DNA from: a virus
Length of the DNA: 20,970 bases
Reading direction: 5' to 3' (one strand)
IMG/VR virus record: IMGVR_UViG_3300021182_000070
Span: 1 to 20,970 of that record
In this document: one piece after another, positions 7,543 through 14,525 of the stretch
How positions within the stretch are numbered: the stretch's first letter is position 1
Layout of the letters: every line of letters begins with the position of its first letter
Notes under the pieces: generated by a model
Database searches by the model: none
What the model was told of the DNA's origin: nothing
Seen by the model: only the letters and a program-made list of their open reading frames with translations
Program-made: the position numbers and the translations under genes

Positions 7543-8397
7543 TTAGAAAGACATTAGAGTTGAGAGAATACCAGCATCTGCACCACCTGCTGAAGTACCA
7601 GGAGCTTGCATCGTACCGCCGAGACCTCCCAAAGTTCCGGTAGAACCAGAACCCCCAAATTGATTACCTACCCAGTTCGCGGCTGTATTAATGTTCTGTG
7701 GCGTTAGAGAGTTCATACTACCGGTCAAGCCAGAGTTCATCGCGTTCGTTGAACCAATCATTCCCTGTGCTTGTGCTGCACCCATACCCAACATGTAGTT
7801 ACCAGCAGACTGTGCTCCTGTCATGCCAAGATTTGCTACATTACTAGCAGCATTCAAACCTGTTGTACCTAGCTGGCCAGCAGTTTGTTGTCCCATACCA
7901 GCAAGATTTCCGAGACGTGAATAAGCAGTGTTCTGGTTATTCATGAAGCGGTTGTACGCAGCTTGATACTCTTGAGATGCAGCATCTTGCCCGTAGTTTG
8001 TGATATCCTTAGCACCTTGACCAGTTAAAAGTCCTCCACGAGCGGCCGCGCTTGCTTGTAGTGATTGTTGTCCCTGTTGAAGTCTCCACTGATAGCTTGG
8101 GTCTGTATAGAGCGAGCTTGGTGTAAATGTTTGAGTGAACTGTCCACCTGGTTGCATTCCAGCGGACATCTGTCCAACAGCACCCTGCCCAGCAGTCAAC
8201 CAGGGTTGATTGTAGCCGATGTTTGCTTGCTGTGCTGCATTGATAGCAGCAGTTCCGGAAGTAGTTGCTGCATTTACACCAGCAGCTGCATTACGTGCAG
8301 CTGTAGCTTTAGCATCAGCTGCATCTTGTGCAGCATTTGATGATTGACTACCCTCATATAGGCTCATTCCAATGTTTGCTGCTGCTGACCATCCCAT
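7543..8397 (-). CDS. DNA transfer / injection protein (P22 gp7-like role)
   Basis: 284 residues, ATG 8397-8395, with AGGAG overlapping the GNAT stop codon. The N-terminus (MGWSAAANIGMSLYEGSQSS) may form an amphipathic or membrane-inserting helix, followed by an Ala/Gln coil (about 20-60). The core is the signature of a widespread phage ejection-protein family: YTDPSYQWRLQQGQQSL (about 96-112), SAAARGGLLTGQGAKDI (about 116-132), NYGQDAASQEYQAAYNRF (about 134-151) and a SRLGNLAGMGQQTAG stretch. The remainder is Gly/Asn/Ala-rich. Proteins of this family are carried in the head and enter the envelope during infection. It heads a run of four ejection-type genes. The family assignment is strong; the match to P22 gp7 specifically is by size and gene order only. 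Confidence 0.85.
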   Translation of the reverse strand: MGWSAAANIGMSLYEGSQSSNAAQDAADAKATAARNAAAGVNAATTSGTAAINAAQQANIGYNQPWLTAGQGAVGQMSAGMQPGGQFTQTFTPSSLYTDPSYQWRLQQGQQSLQASAAARGGLLTGQGAKDITNYGQDAASQEYQAAYNRFMNNQNTAYSRLGNLAGMGQQTAGQLGTTGLNAASNVANLGMTGAQSAGNYMLGMGAAQAQGMIGSTNAMNSGLTGSMNSLTPQNINTAANWVGNQFGGSGSTGTLGGLGGTMQAPGTSAGGADAGILSTLMSF

Positions 8398-8408
8398 GTT
8401 CTTTACTC

Positions 8409-8864
8409 CTAGATAAGCTTCGTGTAAACTTTTTCAGTACACTTATAGTCAAAGTGTTCAAGCAACTTACTATTGTCGCTATAAACTTTTGTCCCCATGA
8501 TAATCTTCTTGACGCCCTTTTCCTTCAAGTGTCTCTCAAGTTCTGAGAACAACTTGATACCGATGCGTCCCTTGCGGTGTTCTTTCTTCACAAAGTAGAG
8601 GTCCTCAAATGCATGGAGGGTGCTCTTGTAGTGAAGGTGACCCTGTACTATCATTACTGCATAACCGATAAGTTCACCGTCCAACCGAACTGTCGTTACG
8701 TGCAAGATACCCATCGCGTCAAGTTGCTTGTACTTTTCCCAGTCAAGGTCAAGAGGAATCTCCTGGTAATTTCTACCTAGCTCCCTCCAGTGAACCTCAG
8801 CAAACGGCTTCAGCTCTTCCTCAATATCCGCCCAGTGTTCAACTTGATATGTGATAGTACTCAT
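8409..8864 (-). CDS. GNAT-family N-acetyltransferase (cargo gene)
   Basis: 151 residues beginning MSTITYQVEHW. A longer in-frame start at 8972 would lie inside the gp10-like gene, so ATG 8864-8862 is chosen: it follows the upstream stop by 19 bases. The fold order is visible: an N-terminal helix (ELKPFAEVHWREL), strands TTVRLDGELIGYAVMIVQGH and FEDLYFVKKEHRKG, the acetyl-CoA loop HRKGRIG (about residues 96-102) leading into a helix (IKLFSELERHLKEKGVKKI), then a strand and a C-terminal EHFDYKCTEKVYTKLI segment with the usual Tyr. Phage genes of this type sit among virion genes in several podoviruses, but their substrate is unknown. There is no good Shine-Dalgarno sequence; a promoter-like element touches the ATG, so a leaderless message is possible. 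Confidence 0.88.
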   Translation of the reverse strand: MSTITYQVEHWADIEEELKPFAEVHWRELGRNYQEIPLDLDWEKYKQLDAMGILHVTTVRLDGELIGYAVMIVQGHLHYKSTLHAFEDLYFVKKEHRKGRIGIKLFSELERHLKEKGVKKIIMGTKVYSDNSKLLEHFDYKCTEKVYTKLI

Positions 8865-8869
8865 ACTTC

Positions 8870-8877
8870 TATTTATG
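8870..8877 (-). promoter_or_regulatory. Putative T4-late-like promoter (CATAAATA) touching the GNAT start
   Basis: Minus-strand CATAAATA is centred in a 19-base gap (8865-8883) that is itself an inverted repeat, ACTTC-N9-GAAGT, between the gp10-like stop codon and the GNAT ATG. The ATG begins five bases after the core, so a start at the usual distance would give an almost leaderless message. Confidence 0.5.
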
Positions 8878-8883
8878 TGAAGT

Positions 8884-10680
8884 TTACTGATAACCAACCT
8901 CAATACACAGCACACTTGACAAGATACCAACCTTGACCGGGTCACTAGTTGAAACACGGAACACTCTGTCACGAGAAGTTCCTAGACGCTGCCAGCGAGC
9001 TCTCGTGAAGTACTCTCCAACCTTGCCCATGCGAGCTTCAATCGGGGGTCCCCAGGTCTTGCCGCCGTCGTTACTTATCTCAAGAAAGACCTTCGGGTTA
9101 ATCTGATTGTCAGGGAGAGACGTTGGTGAACTAGTTGACATCGTCAATTCTGTCTCGATGCCTATATACGGTGCTTGTGGGTCACCTGCACCCCACGTCA
9201 CATTGACGAAGGGAGGTGAAGTATAACCAGAGCCACCTGTATCAACGACAATACCTGCTAGATTATACGGTGCTGAGGCTCCGGTCAACAGAGCATGTCC
9301 TGTAGCTCCAGAACCACCTCCGCCCGTGAACGTTACTACAGGTGGAGTATTACAGATAAGACCAAGCGGAGCAAGTGAGTGACCCGGGTCTCCATAGATG
9401 GTAACGCTCTGAACTGAACCAGAAGTAGTTGTACCAGAACCAACAGAGTCAAGTCCCACACCGAACTCCATGTCTAGCTCGAGCATCTCGTAGAACACTC
9501 TGTTCAATGATGACGTGACGTGCGGTGTCTGTCTGATGCGAATGATGGGTTCACCGTTGTCAGTATAGTAGTTCATGTCCATCGAGTAGATGTTACCGCT
9601 TATATAGTCACCTACAAGGTGCTGGTTGTTCATGAACGTATGGCACTCAGCAAGGTTCCTGTCGGTAATACCGTTGATAGTTGACTGACGTTCATGCCAC
9701 ATCTGTGAAGACATGTCAAATACCCACGTGGTTTGACTGCCGGGACAGTTCAGCACATAGAAGTAGTGACCCTCATCTTGATAAGCATATGCTGTTGCTG
9801 CAGTCAGGTTAGTAATCTGCTGTAGCGCGAACTCAATAGCGTGATTTGACACCCGCACCGGTTGCTCGTTCTGAAGCATGAACACGACAGCGCCGCCGTC
9901 AGCGTTCGTACCCAACCAGAACACGGTGTTGTTCACCTTGTGCAGCGTGTGGGGTGCAAGACAACCGAACTGATTGAACTTACCGTCCTGACGTACGAAC
10001 GGAGTTGAACCTGACTGCCCTAAGTTGTACCAGACCTCAGTCGTCTTTGTACCGAATAGGTAGAGCTCTCTATTGTTGCTGATGAGCGAGACGATGTTGT
10101 CTGGATTACCTGCTTTTGCTGCAAGGTTCAACGGCAAGAAGTCATGTGAGTAAAGGTCACTGATGAAGTAGTACTGCGTACCCTTCTGGTTCAAGATGAA
10201 GTACCCATCTTGAAACGTGATGACATCAGCCGGATAGAAGTTCGGGTCAATGATATTATTGATTACTGGTACGCCGGCCAACGGGATATAATAGCCGTTC
10301 TGCCCATCAACAAGCATGACGTCAATTCCATTGTCAGTTATCGATACTGGACCAGTTGAAGTTGACAAGTTACCGGTGCACGTGATGGGGGTAAACAGAG
10401 GGCCAGATAAACGATAGACCTCATTGCCTGACACGACGAAGCACAAGTTGCTGTCATTCGAGGGAGTCCACATTGCTCTGACTGGGCCAAGCCCAATAGA
10501 CTGCACTAGACGCAAGCCAGGTGTTCCCATGAGAACAGCAGCTTCCTTTTCCTTGCCAGTTGCAAGCGGGTCAAGCTCTGGAAACAGATTAACCGTGCGC
10601 TGGCAATCAAACCTTCCGACACGAAGCGTATTGCTCGGGCCGATGAAATTCTGAAACTTTACCTTGTTTGTCTCAGCCAT
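8884..10680 (-). CDS. P22 gp10-like tail hub / packaged-DNA stabilisation protein
   Basis: 598 residues. The N-terminus has the family signature: FIGPSNTLRVGRFDCQRTVN, then LFPELD, a GK(E) run and GTPGLRLV (residues about 12-58), followed by GPVRAMW and FVVSGNEVYRL. Repeated Trp/Gly blades (EVWYNLGQSG, NTVFWLGTNADGGAVV, TTWVFDMSSQMWHERQS) suggest a propeller-like fold. The C-terminus (ISNDGGKTWGPPIEARMG ... WQRLGTSRDRVFRVSTSDP) is also typical. In P22, gp10 closes the portal channel below gp4. Compared with P22 gp10 (472 residues) this protein is long; the excess maps to residues about 412-505, an inserted Gly-rich beta segment with GGGGSGATGHA and GGSGYTSPP. The ribosome binding site is weak, and the start lies five bases after the previous stop, so coupling is likely. 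Confidence 0.9.
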   Translation of the reverse strand: MAETNKVKFQNFIGPSNTLRVGRFDCQRTVNLFPELDPLATGKEKEAAVLMGTPGLRLVQSIGLGPVRAMWTPSNDSNLCFVVSGNEVYRLSGPLFTPITCTGNLSTSTGPVSITDNGIDVMLVDGQNGYYIPLAGVPVINNIIDPNFYPADVITFQDGYFILNQKGTQYYFISDLYSHDFLPLNLAAKAGNPDNIVSLISNNRELYLFGTKTTEVWYNLGQSGSTPFVRQDGKFNQFGCLAPHTLHKVNNTVFWLGTNADGGAVVFMLQNEQPVRVSNHAIEFALQQITNLTAATAYAYQDEGHYFYVLNCPGSQTTWVFDMSSQMWHERQSTINGITDRNLAECHTFMNNQHLVGDYISGNIYSMDMNYYTDNGEPIIRIRQTPHVTSSLNRVFYEMLELDMEFGVGLDSVGSGTTTSGSVQSVTIYGDPGHSLAPLGLICNTPPVVTFTGGGGSGATGHALLTGASAPYNLAGIVVDTGGSGYTSPPFVNVTWGAGDPQAPYIGIETELTMSTSSPTSLPDNQINPKVFLEISNDGGKTWGPPIEARMGKVGEYFTRARWQRLGTSRDRVFRVSTSDPVKVGILSSVLCIEVGYQ

Positions 10681-10685
10681 GTCAA

Positions 10686-11411
10686 TTAACCGTTGTAGTT
10701 GTCAGTCAGCCAGTTATAAATTGACTTTTTACTCCGAATTCCCGCAGGCGACATCATCACTTGAACTGGATTGTTGCGGTTCTTAATCTCACGCAGTGAC
10801 TCAATCGCGACCTGTGCAATCTCAGGTGGAATCTGCTTGCCAAACTCAGGTGCACACTCAACAGCAAGGTTGTACTTGAATGCACGTTCATAACCTGGTG
10901 GGAATGAGCACGGGTCATCAAGGCTTGCAAAGTCAATGAGAGGCTGCCAGAGCCACAGCGTTACCTGTTGCACTTGATTTGGAACAGGCCAAAAGCTGAT
11001 GGTTCTAAGCGGGTAGTTACCGTTGTCGTAGAAGCGCATCGGGAACGTAGAGGTGGTTGACTTGACCGCGATGTTAGCCCACTGTGCGTCATTGAGCTCC
11101 ATCATTGGAAGGTCAATGATTTGAGCTCCCACGTTGGTAGCATAGTGCACGTAGGCCTGCTCAATGTTCATCGGACGCGTGATGTTCCAGTCACCTCCAG
11201 GTCCGAGCGTGTAGTTCTGTTGCCCAGCAATGAGTGAGAAGTTGTACGGGTTCACCGAGAAGATGGCAAGCCTGTCATTGGACCAGCTGTCAGTCATGAT
11301 GTTGAGAGCTTGTTCAACGACAGCCATGTCATCGGCGGTAGGGTTCTCACCCTGCTGCACTACTCCGATGAGCCGGAGTGCAGCAGTTATAAGTTGACGT
11401 GCTGTGAGCAT
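10686..11411 (-). CDS. P22 gp4-like head-tail adaptor (head completion protein)
   Basis: 241 residues with GAGGAG before ATG 11411-11409. The pattern is that of the gp4-like adaptor family: TARQLITAALRLIGVVQQGE at residues 3-22, then A(L)NIMTDSWSNDRLAIFSV, a YNFSLIAGQQNYTLGPGGDW strand pair at about 56-75, RPMNIEQAYVHY, and the later SFWPVPN and PPGYERAFKYNLAVECAPEF helices. In P22, twelve gp4 copies bind under the portal after packaging and prepare the site for gp10. The gene order here (gp4-like then gp10-like) is the same. P22 gp4 is 166 residues; longer forms of about 200-240 residues are common in related phages. No catalytic residues were identified. Confidence 0.88.
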   Translation of the reverse strand: MLTARQLITAALRLIGVVQQGENPTADDMAVVEQALNIMTDSWSNDRLAIFSVNPYNFSLIAGQQNYTLGPGGDWNITRPMNIEQAYVHYATNVGAQIIDLPMMELNDAQWANIAVKSTTSTFPMRFYDNGNYPLRTISFWPVPNQVQQVTLWLWQPLIDFASLDDPCSFPPGYERAFKYNLAVECAPEFGKQIPPEIAQVAIESLREIKNRNNPVQVMMSPAGIRSKKSIYNWLTDNYNG

Positions 11412-11424
11412 GCTAGCTCCTCAA

Positions 11425-12852
11425 TTAAGCCGCGGTTACAACGTTCGTCCAGGTGGTACCACCGTCCGTGTTGATGTACATCCTATCAGTAACTCCAGAG
11501 CCGGCTGTGTTCATGTAGAGCGAGCCTTGAGCAGCTGTTAGCGTAGGTGCTCCTGAGCCGAAGAATACACCAAGATTTGCAACTGACGAGAACATCAACC
11601 CTGCACCAGTTGTGCCTCCTGCAGGAACAGCAGTACTAGACAATAATGTAGCTGTTGAGCTCAGATCAAGTGCACCGTTCGTGTCAATGTACATGTCATA
11701 AACCCAGCTGATGACCGCGTCTGCTACACCTATGGGTGCATTCACCCAGATTTGTGCGCCACCTAGTTGAGAGTAACCAACTGCATAGCCGTTTCCTGAG
11801 TAGCGCCAGTCGCTGCCGTCCCAGTAAGCATTGGAACCGTAAGTTACACCCATTCCACCACCAGAGGTGATGAAGCCTTGTTCATCACCTGCATGATTGA
11901 ACTCAAGAATGTCAAGTCCAGACCACTTCGTAGAAACTGCGTTCGGGATACCCATGTTCCCAGACGTGAAGGTCTTGACATTGAAGATACCAGTCGGGTT
12001 AATTGAGGCATCGGTAGTGAAAGTAATGTCAGCATCAGCTACTCCGATGGGAGCAGACACAAAGGTATGACCGTCAGTGCTGTCTTGGTAGTATGCAAAT
12101 GAAGGTCCAGCTGCCTTGTACTTCCACGTGGTAGTAACTGCGTCAAAGTACGCATTCGAACCGAAGCAGAGCCCGGTATAAGCATTGCTTCCCACGAATC
12201 CCTGCGCTGAATCAGAGAACTCCAAGAACCCGATATCTGCTGGCCAGTTGCTCTTTGTACCAACTCCAATGGTAATCATGTCCTTGACCCAGAGGTCATT
12301 GTTAATCTGTGCATCACCTCCGGTGATTGTACCACCGGATGCAAAGTCACCGTTGTTGTACATCACACAGGATGCTGTTGGAGTCAGCGCAGCTCCAGCT
12401 ACACCAGCTGTTGCAAACAAGAATTGAATTGCATTGCCACCAATTTGTGCGATAGCTGATGCAGGTCCATTGAACTTATAGTGCATTCCGTCTGCAGCTG
12501 CGTAGACGTTAGCAGCTTGCATCATGTTCACACCGATGGCTGAGCCGACAAATCCTTGAGCAGCACCGTTACTAGCATACGTCTCCATGACGTTAGCAAT
12601 AGTACCACCAGCGAACGGGCTAAGAGCTCCACCCATGGCAAAGCTACCCGTGGGAGCTCCGCCTCCGATAGCGTGACCGTTCAGCGTGAAGGCTGAGTCA
12701 GGGAGCAAGCCGGTGTCAACATTGACACCGGTCTCATTGACCGTTACATTGACCTTATTGACTGGGCCGCCGTTGGCCTTGAAGCCGAACTCGCCGCCTG
12801 TTGCAACGTCTACGTTGTTTGAAGTTTCTACATTGGGAGCTGTGAGTGCCAT
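11425..12852 (-). CDS. Long head-fibre / decoration protein with three beta modules
   Basis: 475 residues with AGAGGGA before ATG 12852-12850. Residues 4-50 (TAPNVETSNNV, GGEFG, GGPVNKVNV, DTG) match the N-terminus of the next protein upstream and, over about 20 residues, the small 77-residue protein. Three related modules follow at about 87-170, 208-290 and 314-397; modules 2 and 3 share FGSNAYFD or YGSNAYWD, W-(K/R)-Y, and APIGVADA. Residues about 413-475 form a closing module (FFGSGAPTLTAAQGSLYMNT ... TDRMYINTDGGTTWT) also present in the 421-residue paralogue. These modules resemble those in phage fibre shafts. A shared N-terminus next to the coat gene suggests a common capsid-binding anchor, so a head fibre is favoured; a tail-fibre role remains possible. 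Confidence 0.75.
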   Translation of the reverse strand: MALTAPNVETSNNVDVATGGEFGFKANGGPVNKVNVTVNETGVNVDTGLLPDSAFTLNGHAIGGGAPTGSFAMGGALSPFAGGTIANVMETYASNGAAQGFVGSAIGVNMMQAANVYAAADGMHYKFNGPASAIAQIGGNAIQFLFATAGVAGAALTPTASCVMYNNGDFASGGTITGGDAQINNDLWVKDMITIGVGTKSNWPADIGFLEFSDSAQGFVGSNAYTGLCFGSNAYFDAVTTTWKYKAAGPSFAYYQDSTDGHTFVSAPIGVADADITFTTDASINPTGIFNVKTFTSGNMGIPNAVSTKWSGLDILEFNHAGDEQGFITSGGGMGVTYGSNAYWDGSDWRYSGNGYAVGYSQLGGAQIWVNAPIGVADAVISWVYDMYIDTNGALDLSSTATLLSSTAVPAGGTTGAGLMFSSVANLGVFFGSGAPTLTAAQGSLYMNTAGSGVTDRMYINTDGGTTWTNVVTAA

Positions 12853-12870
12853 GTTAAATTCCCTCTTAAT

Positions 12871-14136
12871 TTATGCTGCGTAATACGTGCCATTGATTGT
12901 AAGCAAGCCTTGAACTGAAGCTGCATCAGGAATATTTATTGATGCGTAGGTAGTTGTTGAGCCATCTGGTGTAAGTGAACCACACTTTGAAACTCCAAAG
13001 GCGTCAACAGCGACAGTAGAACCGCTCAGGAGCACGTCGAGTGAACCAGCAGCACCAGCTCTTGGAAGAGGTAGGTTCATCTTGACGCCTGGTAACGGGA
13101 AGATTGTCGTGATGGCAACCATCACAGTAAAGTACGTCAGCTTACCAACGCAAGTGTACTGTGCTTGAAGCGTTGTCCAGTCATAAGTACCCGCGAACGG
13201 TGCTCCACCCAACGTATAAAATGCTGGAGAAAAGCTAGTAGGAGGAACAATTGTCGGGTCACCAGATGAGAGAGGGTCCCAAGTAGTAGCTCCATCTGAG
13301 TTTACGTACAGACGGTCACTTGAAGTACCGTCTGACCTGAGATAGATTGAACCTTGAGCTGCTGCTACCGTAGGTGCACCTGAACCAGCAAAGATTCCGA
13401 TGCCAGCTACAGAGATGTATTGACTTACATCACCCCCTGCTGGAAGTGAACCACGAGCTGCTTGAAGATATCCGTCACAGTTGATAAAGTCACCGACGTG
13501 CAGAGGACCAGCATTGTACGAGTACGTAGGATAGAATATACACTGTGGGGCGAGAGTTGCAACAGCATCCTTTACACCGACAGGTGCAGTTTCAATCATT
13601 GTTTCACCACCGAACATGATGATGATTGAACCAGGACCGTCATTCTTGTAGCGAATGAACGTGCCGTCACTGTACAAGTTGTTTGCTAGAATTGAATAGT
13701 GTCCAGCTCCCGTTCCTGCTGTGCCAAAGACCGTCTGAACGCCCCCAGCGATGGTTTCCATCACCTCAGAGTTATAATTCCAACCTACGATGGGACCTGG
13801 AATCGAGAAGCTAGCAGTGGGAATTCCACCACCTCCACCTCCAACAGGTTGACCGTTCAATCTGAAACCCTCATCAGTAGGTGAGGAATATTGAAGGTCA
13901 CCGGTATAGAAGTCAATACCGTCCTTGCTCATCACCATCTTGCAGCGAGTGCCGTCAAGTCCTGGTGTAACGCTTGGGTTGGGTGCAACTAGAGTACCGG
14001 TGTCAAGGACGATGCCGTCCTCATTGCACTGAACGTTCACTCCGTTCAGGGGTCCGCCAATGAGCCCGGAACCAAATTCACCCCCGGTCATCGCTCCGAC
14101 GTTCTTTGAGGTTTCAATGTTGGGAGCTGTGTTCAT
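12871..14136 (-). CDS. Medium head-fibre / decoration protein with C-terminal beta domain
   Basis: 421 residues with AAGGA before ATG 14136-14134. Residues 3-46 are the shared anchor (TAPNIETSKNV, GGEFG, GGPLNGVNV, DTG). One copy of the repeated module lies at about 122-207 (VMETIAGG ... NNLYSDGTFIRYKNDGPGS ... APVGVKDA). Residues about 240-287 are the closing module (GIFAGSGAPTVAAAQGSIYL ... SDRLYVNSDGATTW). Unlike its long paralogue it then has about 120 more residues (299-421): a beta-rich domain with FAGTYDWTTLQAQYTCVGKL and a later INIPDAASVQG, of the kind that ends many phage fibres and may bind surface glycans. I infer a capsid-anchored fibre with an adhesive tip. Function is not proven by sequence. 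Confidence 0.75.
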   Translation of the reverse strand: MNTAPNIETSKNVGAMTGGEFGSGLIGGPLNGVNVQCNEDGIVLDTGTLVAPNPSVTPGLDGTRCKMVMSKDGIDFYTGDLQYSSPTDEGFRLNGQPVGGGGGGIPTASFSIPGPIVGWNYNSEVMETIAGGVQTVFGTAGTGAGHYSILANNLYSDGTFIRYKNDGPGSIIIMFGGETMIETAPVGVKDAVATLAPQCIFYPTYSYNAGPLHVGDFINCDGYLQAARGSLPAGGDVSQYISVAGIGIFAGSGAPTVAAAQGSIYLRSDGTSSDRLYVNSDGATTWDPLSSGDPTIVPPTSFSPAFYTLGGAPFAGTYDWTTLQAQYTCVGKLTYFTVMVAITTIFPLPGVKMNLPLPRAGAAGSLDVLLSGSTVAVDAFGVSKCGSLTPDGSTTTYASINIPDAASVQGLLTINGTYYAA

Positions 14137-14160
14137 CTTAAGTCCTTGCTATGTGAATGT

Positions 14161-14189
14161 GGTCAGTCAATCACAAAGACTGACTGACC
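14161..14189 (-). terminator. 9-bp hairpin between the first two head-fibre genes
   Basis: GGTCAGTCA and TGACTGACC form a perfect 9-bp stem around an 11-base loop, in the 84-base gap after the 77-residue gene. No U-run follows on the minus strand, so it is not a canonical intrinsic terminator. A partial terminator, an mRNA-stabilising 3' end or a protein-binding site are all possible. Confidence 0.4.
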
Positions 14190-14220
14190 AGAAGTATTCA
14201 TCACAACGCTAAGCTATTGC

Positions 14221-14454
14221 TTAGGAAGCTGCGATGATGCCCTTGGCGATGAGAGCTGCGAGAATTCCATTGACTGCTGTAGCAATCTCCGTTCCAGTAG
14301 CTGAGTCGCCGATGTTGGCGATGAGAGCTGCTTGCACGACTGAAGTGCCGTGGAATCCAGCTGGTTCCGAAGCCGAAGCTCCGACGGTTGCTCCGAAGAC
14401 TCCGCCAGTGACGGTGTCGACGTTCTTGCTGCCTTCTACATTGGGTGCTGACAT
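14221..14454 (-). CDS. Short head-fibre / decoration-type protein
   Basis: 77 residues with AAAGGA before ATG 14454-14452. Residues 2-22 (SAPNVEGSKNVDTVTGGVFG) are the shared anchor of the two larger downstream proteins. The remainder is small-residue-rich and ends in a predicted helix, ATAVNGILAALIAKGIIAAS; a similar V-N-X-(I/L)-L-A-A-L...G-I-I ending is common in short head-fibre-like proteins of podoviruses. It lies directly after the coat gene, the usual place for a decoration protein. I infer that it binds the coat lattice, possibly in many copies, competing with or complementing the longer forms. Hairpins flank it on both sides and may set its expression relative to the coat protein and the long fibres. 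Confidence 0.75.
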   Translation of the reverse strand: MSAPNVEGSKNVDTVTGGVFGATVGASASEPAGFHGTSVVQAALIANIGDSATGTEIATAVNGILAALIAKGIIAAS

Positions 14455-14489
14455 GATGTGTCCTTTCGAGTTGGGTAGGTGAAGTGAAG

Positions 14490-14518
14490 AGAGCGCTCAG
14501 AACAACTCCGAGCGCCCT
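14490..14518 (-). terminator. Hairpin directly after the coat gene
   Basis: Minus-strand AGGGCGCTC pairs with GAGCGCTCT (one G-T pair) around an 11-base loop, starting 8 bases after the coat stop codon. Outer bases GAAGT and ACTTC could extend the stem past a small internal loop. The following bases are C/T-rich but not a true U-run, so partial termination or 3'-end protection of the coat message is more likely than full termination. Confidence 0.45.
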
Positions 14519-14525
14519 ACTTCAA

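Noticed and set aside
8865-8972. Upstream in-frame start for the acetyltransferase at 8972
   Set aside because: It would add 36 Cys/Arg-rich residues overlapping the well-conserved end of the gp10-like gene; the GNAT fold begins at MSTITYQVEHW (8864).
12933-12940. ATAAATA-type match on the minus strand inside a head-fibre gene
   Set aside because: It lies within codons for INIPDA, lacks the GAAGTA continuation and has no gene start just downstream, so it is kept only as the background example.
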